From Chitinophaga sp. sic0106 (GTDB taxonomy: Bacteria; Bacteroidota; Bacteroidia; Chitinophagales; Chitinophagaceae): 64,000 nt of DNA. Both the position numbers and the translations under genes were made by a program. The notes beneath the pieces were generated by a model. It ran no database searches. It saw nothing but the letters and a program-made list of their open reading frames with translations, and was not told the DNA's origin. Each line of letters begins with the position of its first letter. The first letter of the stretch is position 1. This document shows, one piece after another, positions 26,521 through 34,391 of the stretch. The DNA lies in NCBI RefSeq assembly GCF_019219075.1, contig NZ_JAHUWJ010000008.1:62001-126000 (forward strand), in the 5' to 3' direction.

Positions 26521-27393
26521 TTATTCCTCCAGTATACTACCCAGATTCATCAGCTCATCCTGCCGGTACTGGTCTTTATCCTCCCGGAAGCATTTGGCCA
26601 ACTCCTCCAGCAATAGCTGAATAATGCGCTTGTTTGACTGTGGTTTAAAATAAGAAGGTACTGACGGCACTGAAACGCGCTTCAGGTAGGTATCCACATC
26701 CTGCTGGGTGTAAATCTGCCCTTGCAGGGGGTCAATGTAAAATAAGATGCGGTAATCGTCCGGCTCCACCGGCACCGAAAAATCCACAAAAGAATCGAAA
26801 TACGCCAGTATAAACTGACGCGGTATGTTTACCGCATACACCGGTAAATCCAGCATGCTGCAAAGCGCCTGATAGATGATACCATTGGTAAACGGATTGC
26901 CTTTCTTGGATTCTATCACCTGGTTCAGGAAAAACTGGTTCCTGCGCTGATAGGAAATCTCTTCTCCCTTCAGGCCAAAGTAGTTATAAATCATGCTGTT
27001 CAGCACATTTATCTGCTCCAGCGGGGTCAGGTAGTTATTGAGTTCCAGCCAGATGTTACGCTTGATACGCTCAATTTCCGTGGTGATCTGGGTACGTGCC
27101 AGGTCAGGAAATTGATAACGGGCGGTAAGTATGGCTCCTTCGAGCAGGTCTTGTTGTTCGGACAGGCTCCAGGTTCGCAGGGCTGCCTGCAAATCCTGGT
27201 AGTGCACACGATGAATGAGCAGCTCTATACGCTCCTGAATTGACTCGTCGATGGTATTCTCCCACAAATTCTCCAGGTTCGGGATGATTTCCTTACCATA
27301 CAGCAAAATCTTGCTGGCCACGGTATCAAAAACCTCCTGATCCGGATCATCCAACAGGTGGAACAAAGCGTTTATTTCTCTGTTTTCGTGCAT
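26521..27393 (-). CDS. SirB1/transglutaminase-like core family protein
   Basis: This 290-residue cytoplasmic protein resembles the SirB1/YchA family, which has an inactive-looking transglutaminase core (Transglut_core2). An N-terminal helical part (about 1-110) is followed by LTPLEQINVLNSMIYNYFGLKG near residue 120, NQFFLNQVIESKKGNPFTNGIIYQALCSMLDLPVYAVNIPR in the core (abridged here; Cys about 180) and YIDPLQGQIYT in the last third. The family's molecular role is unclear. It lies downstream of topA on the same strand, 57 nt away. Confidence 0.8.
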   Translation of the reverse strand: MHENREINALFHLLDDPDQEVFDTVASKILLYGKEIIPNLENLWENTIDESIQERIELLIHRVHYQDLQAALRTWSLSEQQDLLEGAILTARYQFPDLARTQITTEIERIKRNIWLELNNYLTPLEQINVLNSMIYNYFGLKGEEISYQRRNQFFLNQVIESKKGNPFTNGIIYQALCSMLDLPVYAVNIPRQFILAYFDSFVDFSVPVEPDDYRILFYIDPLQGQIYTQQDVDTYLKRVSVPSVPSYFKPQSNKRIIQLLLEELAKCFREDKDQYRQDELMNLGSILEE

Positions 27394-27450
27394 GTCAACT
27401 GTGTAACAATGGTCAATCCCGCCGCCAATGTTCCCTTGAAACCGGCCTCA

Positions 27451-29802
27451 CTAGGCCTTTTTCTTCCTTGGCGGGGCTTTCTTTTTCGGTGGATTCGCTT
27501 TTACATCTTCAATGATGGCCTTAGCTTCTTCCACAGTAATATCTGCGGCCTGGTCTATCCTCTCTTTGGGGATCTTATAGTTTTTAAGACCCTGCTTGAT
27601 GTAAGGACCATAAGGGCCTTTCAGGATCTGTATTTTCTCTTTTTCAAAAACCTTGATGGTACGCTCATCCTTGGCAGTACGCTTTTCCACAATCAGCGGT
27701 GCTATCTCATCCAGCTCCACCGTGTAAGGGTCCATTTCCTTTTTCAGGGAATAGAACTTCTTGTCATGCGCCGCATAAGGGCCGAAACGACCTATATTAA
27801 TAATAACATCTGAATCTTCAAATTGGCCGAGATTGCGCGGAAGTCTGAACAACTCCATCGCTTCTTCCAGTGTAATGGTTTCGATGCTCTGGGTCTGTTT
27901 CAGCTTGGCGAAGCGCGGTTTTTCCTCATCTTCGACCTGGCCGATCTGAATCATCGGACCATAGCGGCCCATACGTGCCACAATCGGTTTACCGGTGCCT
28001 TCTTCCACACCCAGCGGACGCTCACCTTTTACACGTTCTGCATTTTCCAGCGTGTTCTCCACATCCTTATGGAAAGGATTGTAGAATTCGGCCAGCATCT
28101 TATTCCAAACCTTCTTACCGTTGGCGATTTCGTCAAACTCTCCTTCAATCTTAGCTGTGAAGCCATAGTCCATTACGGAGTTGAAGTACTGATTCAGGAA
28201 GTCCGTCACGATCATACCAAGGTCAGTAGGGAATAGCTTAGACTTTTCCGCACCGGTATTTTCGCTGTCAGTTTGTTTGCTGAGCTTATCCGCTTTCAGG
28301 GTCAGAATGCGGTATTCTCTTTTAATACCTTCTTTATCTCTCTTTTCCACATACCCGCGTTTCTGCACGGTAGTAATGGTAGGAGCATAGGTAGAAGGTC
28401 GGCCAATGCCAAGTTCTTCCAGCTTTTTAACGAGGCTGGCCTCTGTATATCTTGGTGCAGGACGGGAGAAACGCTCGGTTGCTTTCATCTCCTTCAGGTC
28501 CAGCGACTGCTTCACCGTCAATGGAGGCAGCGAACCTTCCTGGGTATCTTCTTCGTTTACATCTTCATCATCATGGCTTTCCATATATACTTTCAGGAAG
28601 CCGTCGAATTTCAGCACTTCACCACTGGCAGTAAGCTCTTCGTGGTTGGTGGAGATATCGATTTTAGCGATGGTTTTTTCCAGCTCTGCGTCCGACATCT
28701 GGCTGGCAATGGTACGCTTCCAGATCAGCTCATAGAGTTTACGGGTATCGCTGTCGTCTACCGTGGTGTTTTCCATGTAGGTAGGGCGGATGGCCTCGTG
28801 CGCTTCCTGAGCGGATTCGTTCTTGTTCTTGAACTTGCGGTGCTGATGGTATTTATCTCCCCAACTGCCTACAATCGCTTTCTGGATATCTCCCAGAGCA
28901 GTATCAGAGAGGTTTACGGAGTCAGTACGCATGTAGGTAATGTTACCGCTTTCATAGAGTTTCTGCGCCAGCAACATGGTTTTGGAAACGCTGTAGCCCA
29001 GTTTGCGGCTGGCTTCCTGTTGCAGGGTGGAAGTGGTGAAAGGGGCCGCCGGCGATTTCTTACCTGGCTTTACCTGTATATCTTTAACCGTATAAGCGGC
29101 GCCTACGCATTGCGTAAGGAACTTCTCCGCATCTTCGGCTGTTTTAAACTTGTTAGGGCCTTCTGCTTTGAAGGAAATACTCTTACCATTAATATCCTTG
29201 CCGGTAAACCAGGCTTCCACTTTAAAGGTGCTCACAGCGGTGAAGCCGTTGATCTCCCTTTCTCTTTCCACGATCAGGCGAACGGCTACCGACTGTACAC
29301 GGCCGGCCGACAAGCTGTTGCGCATACTCATCTTGCGCCAGAGCACGGGCGACAGCTCAAAACCCACGATACGGTCCAGTATACGACGCGCCTGTTGCGC
29401 ATTTACGCGGTCCATATCCAGCTTGCGCGGATGTGCCACCGCATTTTCAATGGCAGGCTTAGTGATCTCGTGAAAAACAATTCTTTTGGTGGTTTTAGGA
29501 TCCAGACCCAACACCTCACATAAATGCCATGAAATGGCCTCCCCTTCACGGTCCTCATCCGTTGCAAGCCATACCTCATCGGTATCCTTGGCCAGCTTCT
29601 TCAGGTCTTTTACTACCTTTTCCTTATCTTCCGGTACAACATATTTTGGCTGAAAGTTATTATCTATGTCTATCCCCATGTCGTCCTTCTCGAGGTCACG
29701 TATGTGACCGAAGCAGGATTTGACTTCAAAGTCCTTTCCCAGGATCTTTTCAATGGTTTTGGCCTTTGCTGGGGACTCAACTATAACTAAATTTTTTGCC
29801 AT
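27451..29802 (-). CDS. topA: DNA topoisomerase I
   Basis: This 783-residue type IA topoisomerase relaxes negative supercoils by transient single-strand cleavage. The TOPRIM domain opens with MAKNLVIVESPAKAKTIEKILG and has the acidic TDEDREGEAISWH around residue 80. The catalytic tyrosine is Tyr290 in ITYMRTDS. After the core (to about 560) come glycine-rich C-terminal repeats (MGRYGPMIQIG, IGRFGPYAAHDKKFYSL, KGPYGPYIKQG) and a Lys-rich tail of nine residues that may bind DNA. There is no C4 zinc finger, as usual for Bacteroidota enzymes. The gene is transcribed away from the DUF2520 operon. Confidence 0.96.
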   Translation of the reverse strand: MAKNLVIVESPAKAKTIEKILGKDFEVKSCFGHIRDLEKDDMGIDIDNNFQPKYVVPEDKEKVVKDLKKLAKDTDEVWLATDEDREGEAISWHLCEVLGLDPKTTKRIVFHEITKPAIENAVAHPRKLDMDRVNAQQARRILDRIVGFELSPVLWRKMSMRNSLSAGRVQSVAVRLIVEREREINGFTAVSTFKVEAWFTGKDINGKSISFKAEGPNKFKTAEDAEKFLTQCVGAAYTVKDIQVKPGKKSPAAPFTTSTLQQEASRKLGYSVSKTMLLAQKLYESGNITYMRTDSVNLSDTALGDIQKAIVGSWGDKYHQHRKFKNKNESAQEAHEAIRPTYMENTTVDDSDTRKLYELIWKRTIASQMSDAELEKTIAKIDISTNHEELTASGEVLKFDGFLKVYMESHDDEDVNEEDTQEGSLPPLTVKQSLDLKEMKATERFSRPAPRYTEASLVKKLEELGIGRPSTYAPTITTVQKRGYVEKRDKEGIKREYRILTLKADKLSKQTDSENTGAEKSKLFPTDLGMIVTDFLNQYFNSVMDYGFTAKIEGEFDEIANGKKVWNKMLAEFYNPFHKDVENTLENAERVKGERPLGVEEGTGKPIVARMGRYGPMIQIGQVEDEEKPRFAKLKQTQSIETITLEEAMELFRLPRNLGQFEDSDVIINIGRFGPYAAHDKKFYSLKKEMDPYTVELDEIAPLIVEKRTAKDERTIKVFEKEKIQILKGPYGPYIKQGLKNYKIPKERIDQAADITVEEAKAIIEDVKANPPKKKAPPRKKKA

Positions 29803-30020
29803 GTATGCTTCTTTAATATGCTGCTAAATACGCAAAATTTCGTAAAATAAAGGCTTACGAATTCTGCAAGTATATAAAAGTACCTTGAAAATAAAAAATA
29901 AGGTGCTCGTATTAGTTTAAATTCACTTGTAATGTAATGAAAAAACGGATACCGGCGTAAACGCTGTATATTGGCGGGCTGAATCCCTGTTTTAATCCAC
30001 CAACAAATAAATTAATATTA

Positions 30021-30794
30021 ATGGATATCGTAATAGTTGGCACTGGCAATATCGCGCATTGTTTCGGGCACCTGCTAAAAATTCACGGACACCAGGTTAT
30101 ACAAATTGTGGGACGCAACCAGGCCCGCGCTGCTGAACTGGGCGAAATGCTGCACGCTCCTTATATTACTGACCTGTTGGATATTAATATGGAGGCAGAC
30201 ATGTACCTGCTCGCCGTTTCCGATGCCGCCTATCCGGTGCTGAACGACGAACTGCGCCTCGGCCGCCGCATGGTAGCCCATACCGCCGGCGCCGTGCCCC
30301 TCAGCGCCATCGCTAAGATCTCCTCCAACACCGGCGTTATGTACCCCCTGCAATCCATCCGGAAAGAAATAAAGAACTATCCGCCAATACCTATCATGCT
30401 GGAAGCCAGCAATGATGAGGTCATGAAACGCCTCCAGGCCCTGGCCCAGAGCATAGCCTCCAGTATCACGGTCACGGATTCCCATCAGCGGCTCCAATAT
30501 CACCTCACCGGCGTGCTGGTCAATAATTTTACCAACCACCTCTTTGCCCGGGCAAAAGCCTATTGCGAAAAGGAACACCTCGACTTCACCCTGCTGCAGC
30601 CTATTATAAAGGAAACCTTCGACCGCCTGGAGAAATTTGCACCTGAAACGGTACAAACAGGTCCGGCCCTGCGCCAGGATGAAACCACCATGGCACTCCA
30701 CCGGGAACTCCTGGCAAACGATGAATACCTGCAATTGGTATATAATGTGATGTCGGACAGTATTTTTAACTTTCACGATAAAGCAGGGAAGTAG
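30021..30794 (+). CDS. Rossmann-like DUF2520 family protein
   Basis: This 257-residue cytoplasmic protein has an NAD(P)-binding Rossmann N-terminus (MDIVIVGTGNIAHCFGHLL; G-x-G-x-x-A motif at 7-12) and an all-helical DUF2520 C-terminus (from about 125, with HQRLQYHLTGVLVNNFTNHL). It looks like 6-phosphogluconate-dehydrogenase-like or F420-dependent-reductase-like enzymes, but the substrate is not known. It opens the four-gene set DUF2520-kdsC-ubiA-maf, an order I recall as conserved in Bacteroidota, with kdsC 26 nt downstream. Confidence 0.85.
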   Translation: MDIVIVGTGNIAHCFGHLLKIHGHQVIQIVGRNQARAAELGEMLHAPYITDLLDINMEADMYLLAVSDAAYPVLNDELRLGRRMVAHTAGAVPLSAIAKISSNTGVMYPLQSIRKEIKNYPPIPIMLEASNDEVMKRLQALAQSIASSITVTDSHQRLQYHLTGVLVNNFTNHLFARAKAYCEKEHLDFTLLQPIIKETFDRLEKFAPETVQTGPALRQDETTMALHRELLANDEYLQLVYNVMSDSIFNFHDKAGK

Positions 30795-30820
30795 CATAAT
30801 TCGTATTTTCGCCGCCGACT

Positions 30821-31342
30821 ATGAACATTTTAGCATTATTTAAGCCTATCACCACCTTCGTACTGGATGTGGATGGGGTATTGACCGACGGAACCGTGCA
30901 GCTGCTGCCGGGAGGAGAGCTGTCCCGCAAGATGAACATTAAAGATGGCTACGCCATGCAGCTGGCCGTAAAGAAAGGTTACCGGGTAGTCATCATCTCC
31001 GGAGGCAAGTCCGAAAGCGTGGTGAGTCGCCTGCAAGGCCTCGGCATTAAAGATATTTATGTTGGGATTGTGGATAAGAAAGAAAAGCTGCAGGATTACG
31101 TCTTTGAAAATGACCTTCGCTGGGAGGAAATTTTATATATGGGAGATGATATCCCTGACTATGCCCCGATGCAGCTGGTAGGCCTGGCTACCTGCCCGGC
31201 AGATGCCGCGCCTGAGATCAAAAGTATTTCCAGGTATGTATCTCCGTATGGCGGAGGACTGGGCTGTGTACGTGATATTATGGAGAAAGTGCTCAAACTG
31301 AATGACCACTGGATGATGGATGAAGGAATTGCATCCCGCTAA
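30821..31342 (+). CDS. kdsC: KDO-8-phosphate phosphatase (HAD family)
   Basis: This 173-residue C0-type HAD phosphatase probably dephosphorylates 3-deoxy-D-manno-octulosonate 8-phosphate in lipopolysaccharide core synthesis. Motif I is LDVDGVLTDG (Asp16 nucleophile, Asp18 acid/base). Motif II is IISGG, motif III comes from DKKEKL and motif IV is MGDDIPDYAPM. The length matches tetrameric KdsC. It lies between the DUF2520 and UbiA genes in a likely operon. A YrbI-type enzyme for a related sugar acid cannot be excluded. Confidence 0.9.
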   Translation: MNILALFKPITTFVLDVDGVLTDGTVQLLPGGELSRKMNIKDGYAMQLAVKKGYRVVIISGGKSESVVSRLQGLGIKDIYVGIVDKKEKLQDYVFENDLRWEEILYMGDDIPDYAPMQLVGLATCPADAAPEIKSISRYVSPYGGGLGCVRDIMEKVLKLNDHWMMDEGIASR

Positions 31343-31382
31343 TGCCATACACTCACAACACAAATTTTAACTCATTTATCCC

Positions 31383-32324
31383 ATGAAACTCTGGGCCGCA
31401 TTTTTCAGACTGATAAGATACCCCAACCTGGTATACATCGCACTGACGCAGTTTTTGCTGCAGTATTGTGTGGTGGCGCCCGTGTTGCACAGCGCCGGCG
31501 AAGAGCCCAGCCTGTCAGTACCTCAGTTTATCCTGCTCTGCCTGTCTACCGTGTTTGTAGCGGCAGCAGGCTATATCATCAACGACTACTTTGATATCAA
31601 TATAGATATCGTCAACAAGCCCGATAAAATGGTGCTTGATAAAGTCATCTCCCGTCGCTGGGCCATGGCCTGGCATACCATATTAAATATGGCGGGTGTA
31701 TCACTGGGCTTTATCGTTGCCTGGAAAACAGGCCAGATCTACCTGGGCTTCACACAGGTGATCTGCTCACTGCTGCTGTGGTTTTACTCTACCTCCTTTA
31801 AGCGCCAGGCGCTGATCGGTAATGTGGTGATCTCCCTGCTAACGGCTTTATCCGTAGTAGTGGTAGGCTTTTATGAAAAGCAGATCTATCATAGCTTTGA
31901 GGCCATTATGTCGCCCATAGGCCGTAAACTCATTCAGATCATTGGCGTGTATGCGCTGTTTGCCTTCATTATTTCCATGGTGCGTGAAATCGTGAAAGAC
32001 CTGGAAGATATGATCGGCGACAGTAAAGATGGCTGCCGCACCCTTCCCATTCTCTGGGGGGTACTGCCTGCCAAAAGGCTGTGTTACGCCCTGCTGCTGG
32101 GTTTGCAGGTAACTATTATTTTGGTAGAGATAAGAGTGTGGCTGTTGGGATGGTCCGTCGCCATTATTTACCTGCTGCTGTTAGTGCAACTCCCTTGTCT
32201 GTACATTTATCAGCGACTCAAAAAAGCGACTACCGCGGCCGACTACCATAAGGTGAGCTCCCTGGTAAAGCTGGTGATGCTGACAGGTATTTTGTCTATG
32301 ATCTTCTTTAAATTATTCTTATAA
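31383..32324 (+). CDS. UbiA-family prenyltransferase
   Basis: This 313-residue integral membrane protein has about eight hydrophobic segments. The two Asp-rich motifs that bind prenyl diphosphate via magnesium are present: NDYFDINIDIVNKPDK near residue 75 and DLEDMIGDSKDGCRTLP near residue 210. Bacteroidota members in this position are usually annotated as geranylgeranylglycerol-phosphate geranylgeranyltransferase-like enzymes. The real acceptor (quinone head group or glycerol phosphate) cannot be told from the sequence. Its stop codon directly abuts the maf start codon, so the two are translationally linked. Confidence 0.88.
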   Translation: MKLWAAFFRLIRYPNLVYIALTQFLLQYCVVAPVLHSAGEEPSLSVPQFILLCLSTVFVAAAGYIINDYFDINIDIVNKPDKMVLDKVISRRWAMAWHTILNMAGVSLGFIVAWKTGQIYLGFTQVICSLLLWFYSTSFKRQALIGNVVISLLTALSVVVVGFYEKQIYHSFEAIMSPIGRKLIQIIGVYALFAFIISMVREIVKDLEDMIGDSKDGCRTLPILWGVLPAKRLCYALLLGLQVTIILVEIRVWLLGWSVAIIYLLLLVQLPCLYIYQRLKKATTAADYHKVSSLVKLVMLTGILSMIFFKLFL

Positions 32325-32894
32325 ATGTATCAAGGTGCGCCCGTGGTGCTGGCTTCACAGTCGCCACGCAGGAAACAGCTGCTGGAGCAGGCAAACATAC
32401 CCTTTACCATTCAGGTGGCCGATACGGACGAATCGTTCCCCGCCGATATGCCGATCCCCGATGTACCGGTGTATATAGCCCGTCAAAAGGCGGTGGTCAT
32501 TGCGGCGCTAACATCTCCCGAAAAAATAATTATAGCTGCCGACACCGTGGTAGTACTGGATGACACCATTATTGGCAAACCCCGCGACCGGGAAGATGCC
32601 ATCCGCATTCTTACTGCCCTCAGTGGCCGTGAGCACCGGGTGATAACCGGCGTGGTTATACGAAATGCAGAAAAGGAAGTAGCCTTTTCCAAAGAAACCG
32701 GGGTTTTCTTCAACCCACTTACGCAGGAGCAGATTGCCTTTTATGTAGATGCATTCAAGCCTTACGATAAAGCCGGTGCCTATGCGATCCAGGAATGGAT
32801 TGGCGCCGTGGCAATTGATAAGATTGAAGGTTGCTTTTATAATGTGATGGGGTTGCCGGTGAGTAGGGTAGTGGAGGAGTTGGAGAAGTTTTAG
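32325..32894 (+). CDS. maf: Maf-family nucleoside triphosphate pyrophosphatase
   Basis: This 189-residue cytoplasmic enzyme hydrolyses modified or canonical nucleotides such as dTTP/UTP, thought to clean the nucleotide pool. The hallmark ASQSPRRKQLL is at residues 10-20. AADTVVVLDDTIIGKPRD (near 66-83) and LSGREHRVITGV follow, and YDKAGAYAIQEWIGAVAIDKIEG is the closing core motif (abridged). Length and motifs are complete. It ends the DUF2520-kdsC-ubiA-maf operon. Tandem hairpins follow the stop. Confidence 0.93.
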   Translation: MYQGAPVVLASQSPRRKQLLEQANIPFTIQVADTDESFPADMPIPDVPVYIARQKAVVIAALTSPEKIIIAADTVVVLDDTIIGKPRDREDAIRILTALSGREHRVITGVVIRNAEKEVAFSKETGVFFNPLTQEQIAFYVDAFKPYDKAGAYAIQEWIGAVAIDKIEGCFYNVMGLPVSRVVEELEKF

Positions 32895-32896
32895 TC

Positions 32897-32965
32897 GCGG
32901 ATTCTCCTGCGCCTGCGGCACAGGAGAATCCGCTGGTAGGCGGGACAGCTGCCCGCCTACCAGCG
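32897..32965. repeat. Two tandem perfect hairpins sharing three bases
   Basis: Hairpin A: GCGGATTCTCCTG (32897-32909) pairs with CAGGAGAATCCGC (32921-32933), with a further GCC-TGC-GGC inside. Hairpin B: CGCTGGTAGGCGGG (32931-32944) pairs with CCCGCCTACCAGCG (32952-32965). Bases 32931-32933 belong to both. No T tract follows on either strand. The element lies between the convergent maf and sigma-factor genes. Confidence 0.75.
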
Positions 32966-33014
32966 CAATGAGCGTTGGATGGTGGCGCCCGCAGCTTGCG
33001 AAGCAAACCGCCCT

Positions 33015-33611
33015 TTACCTGCGGAGCAACAAAATACTACTGCAACAAATCATAAACAGCATCAGCTGCTGATCACTAAACCTCAAACGCAGCTGCTGCA
33101 AGGCTTTCGCCTTATGCTCTTTCACGGTAAACACCGAAATTCCCAGCTTCTCCGCTATTTCATCATTTTTCATTCCCTCCAGGAAAATCATACGGAATAC
33201 CTGCTGCCGCTTCTCCGGTAACTTTTCTATCTCTAAATATATAGACTGCATGAGCTCCGACTGAATCATCCGCTGGAGGATGAGCTCATCCCCTTTCTTA
33301 TCATCCAGGTACAGCATCTCCTGTTGGAAGTGGTCATGCACCTTTTGATGCCGGAGGTGGTTGAGGCTGGCGTTTTTGGTAGTAGTATATAAAAAGCTTT
33401 TAATGCTTTTAGGATGATTGAAATCTTCTTTTTTGTTCCAGAGTTTTACGAAACCGTCTTTTACAATGTCCTCCGCATCTGCCATATTACCCAGCAGTTG
33501 TTCCGCAAAAAAACACAATGGCCTGTAATACTCTCTGAAGAAAGTATTAAATGCGTGCGATTCACCTTGCTGAAATGCAGGTATAAGATCTAATAATAGA
33601 TCGGCATTCAT
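33015..33611 (-). CDS. ECF sigma factor
   Basis: This ECF RNA polymerase sigma factor has 198 residues from the ATG at 33611 (a TTG two codons upstream is possible). Region 2 is visible as FNTFFREYYRPLCFFAEQLLGNMADAEDIV and region 4 as LPEKRQQVFRMIFLEGMKNDEIAEKLGISVFTVKEHKAKALQQL (abridged), with the helix-turn-helix near residues 145-185. It ends in a hydrophobic tail (MLFMICCSSILLL). Such sigma factors in Bacteroidota are held by FecR at the membrane and switch on a SusC/D system. The likely partner FecR gene is about 6.5 kb away on the other strand (40098). Confidence 0.93.
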   Translation of the reverse strand: MNADLLLDLIPAFQQGESHAFNTFFREYYRPLCFFAEQLLGNMADAEDIVKDGFVKLWNKKEDFNHPKSIKSFLYTTTKNASLNHLRHQKVHDHFQQEMLYLDDKKGDELILQRMIQSELMQSIYLEIEKLPEKRQQVFRMIFLEGMKNDEIAEKLGISVFTVKEHKAKALQQLRLRFSDQQLMLFMICCSSILLLRR

Positions 33612-33804
33612 TGACAAAAGCGGATTTAGACAGTTTAGTTGTAGTGGGAAAAGTGAGCTAAGCTATATAATCCCCTGCAAATTTAATAGGCCATGTTAAA
33701 AAATTATTTTTTTTCTAAAATGAACTAGTTCAATTCAACCCCTACCGTGTTTGAGGTATAGTAAAGAATTCGAAGCTATGCCGAAAAGGAATCTCGATTA
33801 TTAT

Positions 33805-34362
33805 ATGAAATACGCACTGGTACTGGCTTTGCCATGTGTGTTATCAGCCTGTTCCGACCTGCCGACGGAAAAGGAGAGCCGGAAAAAGATGCCGCATTTA
33901 TATATGCCGCAAACAGAAATTCCTGGCTTGCCAGGCATTTGCAACTTTGCCGGCGATGCGGCGAGCGAGTTATTTCCATTTCGCACCACAGCCGTCAACT
34001 GGTCCATGGATGGTGGTACCAACGCTTTTACCCTGGTAGCTATTCCTGATGCCAGCAAGGACTCCATCGCATTTGATATGGCCCGCACCTACCGGCCGGT
34101 AGTAACCACCTTGCTGCAACGCTGGGCTGCCACTTCCGGAAAAGGCATCATGCTGGACCTCCGCCGCAGTACCGAAACTACACAAGGGGCCCAATACAAC
34201 GTGAATGCAGGTGGGATGAATATTCCCGTGGTGCTCCTGTGGGACAAATCATCTGCCTGGCGCGCCAATGCTTACAAGGAATTGCTTGCATCCGTTCCTG
34301 ACATGCAGCTGGTAAATGACCCGAATCCTGCTAAGTATAAAACGCTTCACTGTTTCGAATAA
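33805..34362 (+). CDS. Lipoprotein of duplicated metalloprotease locus (copy 1)
   Basis: The ATG at 33805 gives a lipoprotein signal (MKYALVLALPCVLSAC); an in-frame ATG at 33778 adds nine residues. The mature domain is unrecognised. It shares clear similarity with the protein at 37020: a short Lys/Met-Pro linker (KKMPHLYMP versus KSMPGAYIP), FRTTAVN- versus FETRVVD-, DSIAFDMARTYRP versus DSIAFSLADRYRP, GIMLDLRR versus GIILDLRT, and (V/L)LLWD. Each copy sits directly before a metzincin gene. It may be an inhibitor, chaperone or substrate-binding partner of the protease, which is inference. Confidence 0.75.
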   Translation: MKYALVLALPCVLSACSDLPTEKESRKKMPHLYMPQTEIPGLPGICNFAGDAASELFPFRTTAVNWSMDGGTNAFTLVAIPDASKDSIAFDMARTYRPVVTTLLQRWAATSGKGIMLDLRRSTETTQGAQYNVNAGGMNIPVVLLWDKSSAWRANAYKELLASVPDMQLVNDPNPAKYKTLHCFE

Positions 34363-34391
34363 GACAATCATTATTTACAAGTAAACCTGTC

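Noticed and set aside
28273..29523. 416-codon open frame on the plus strand
   Set aside because: It lies wholly antisense to topA, whose motifs are complete; its composition follows from topA codon usage.
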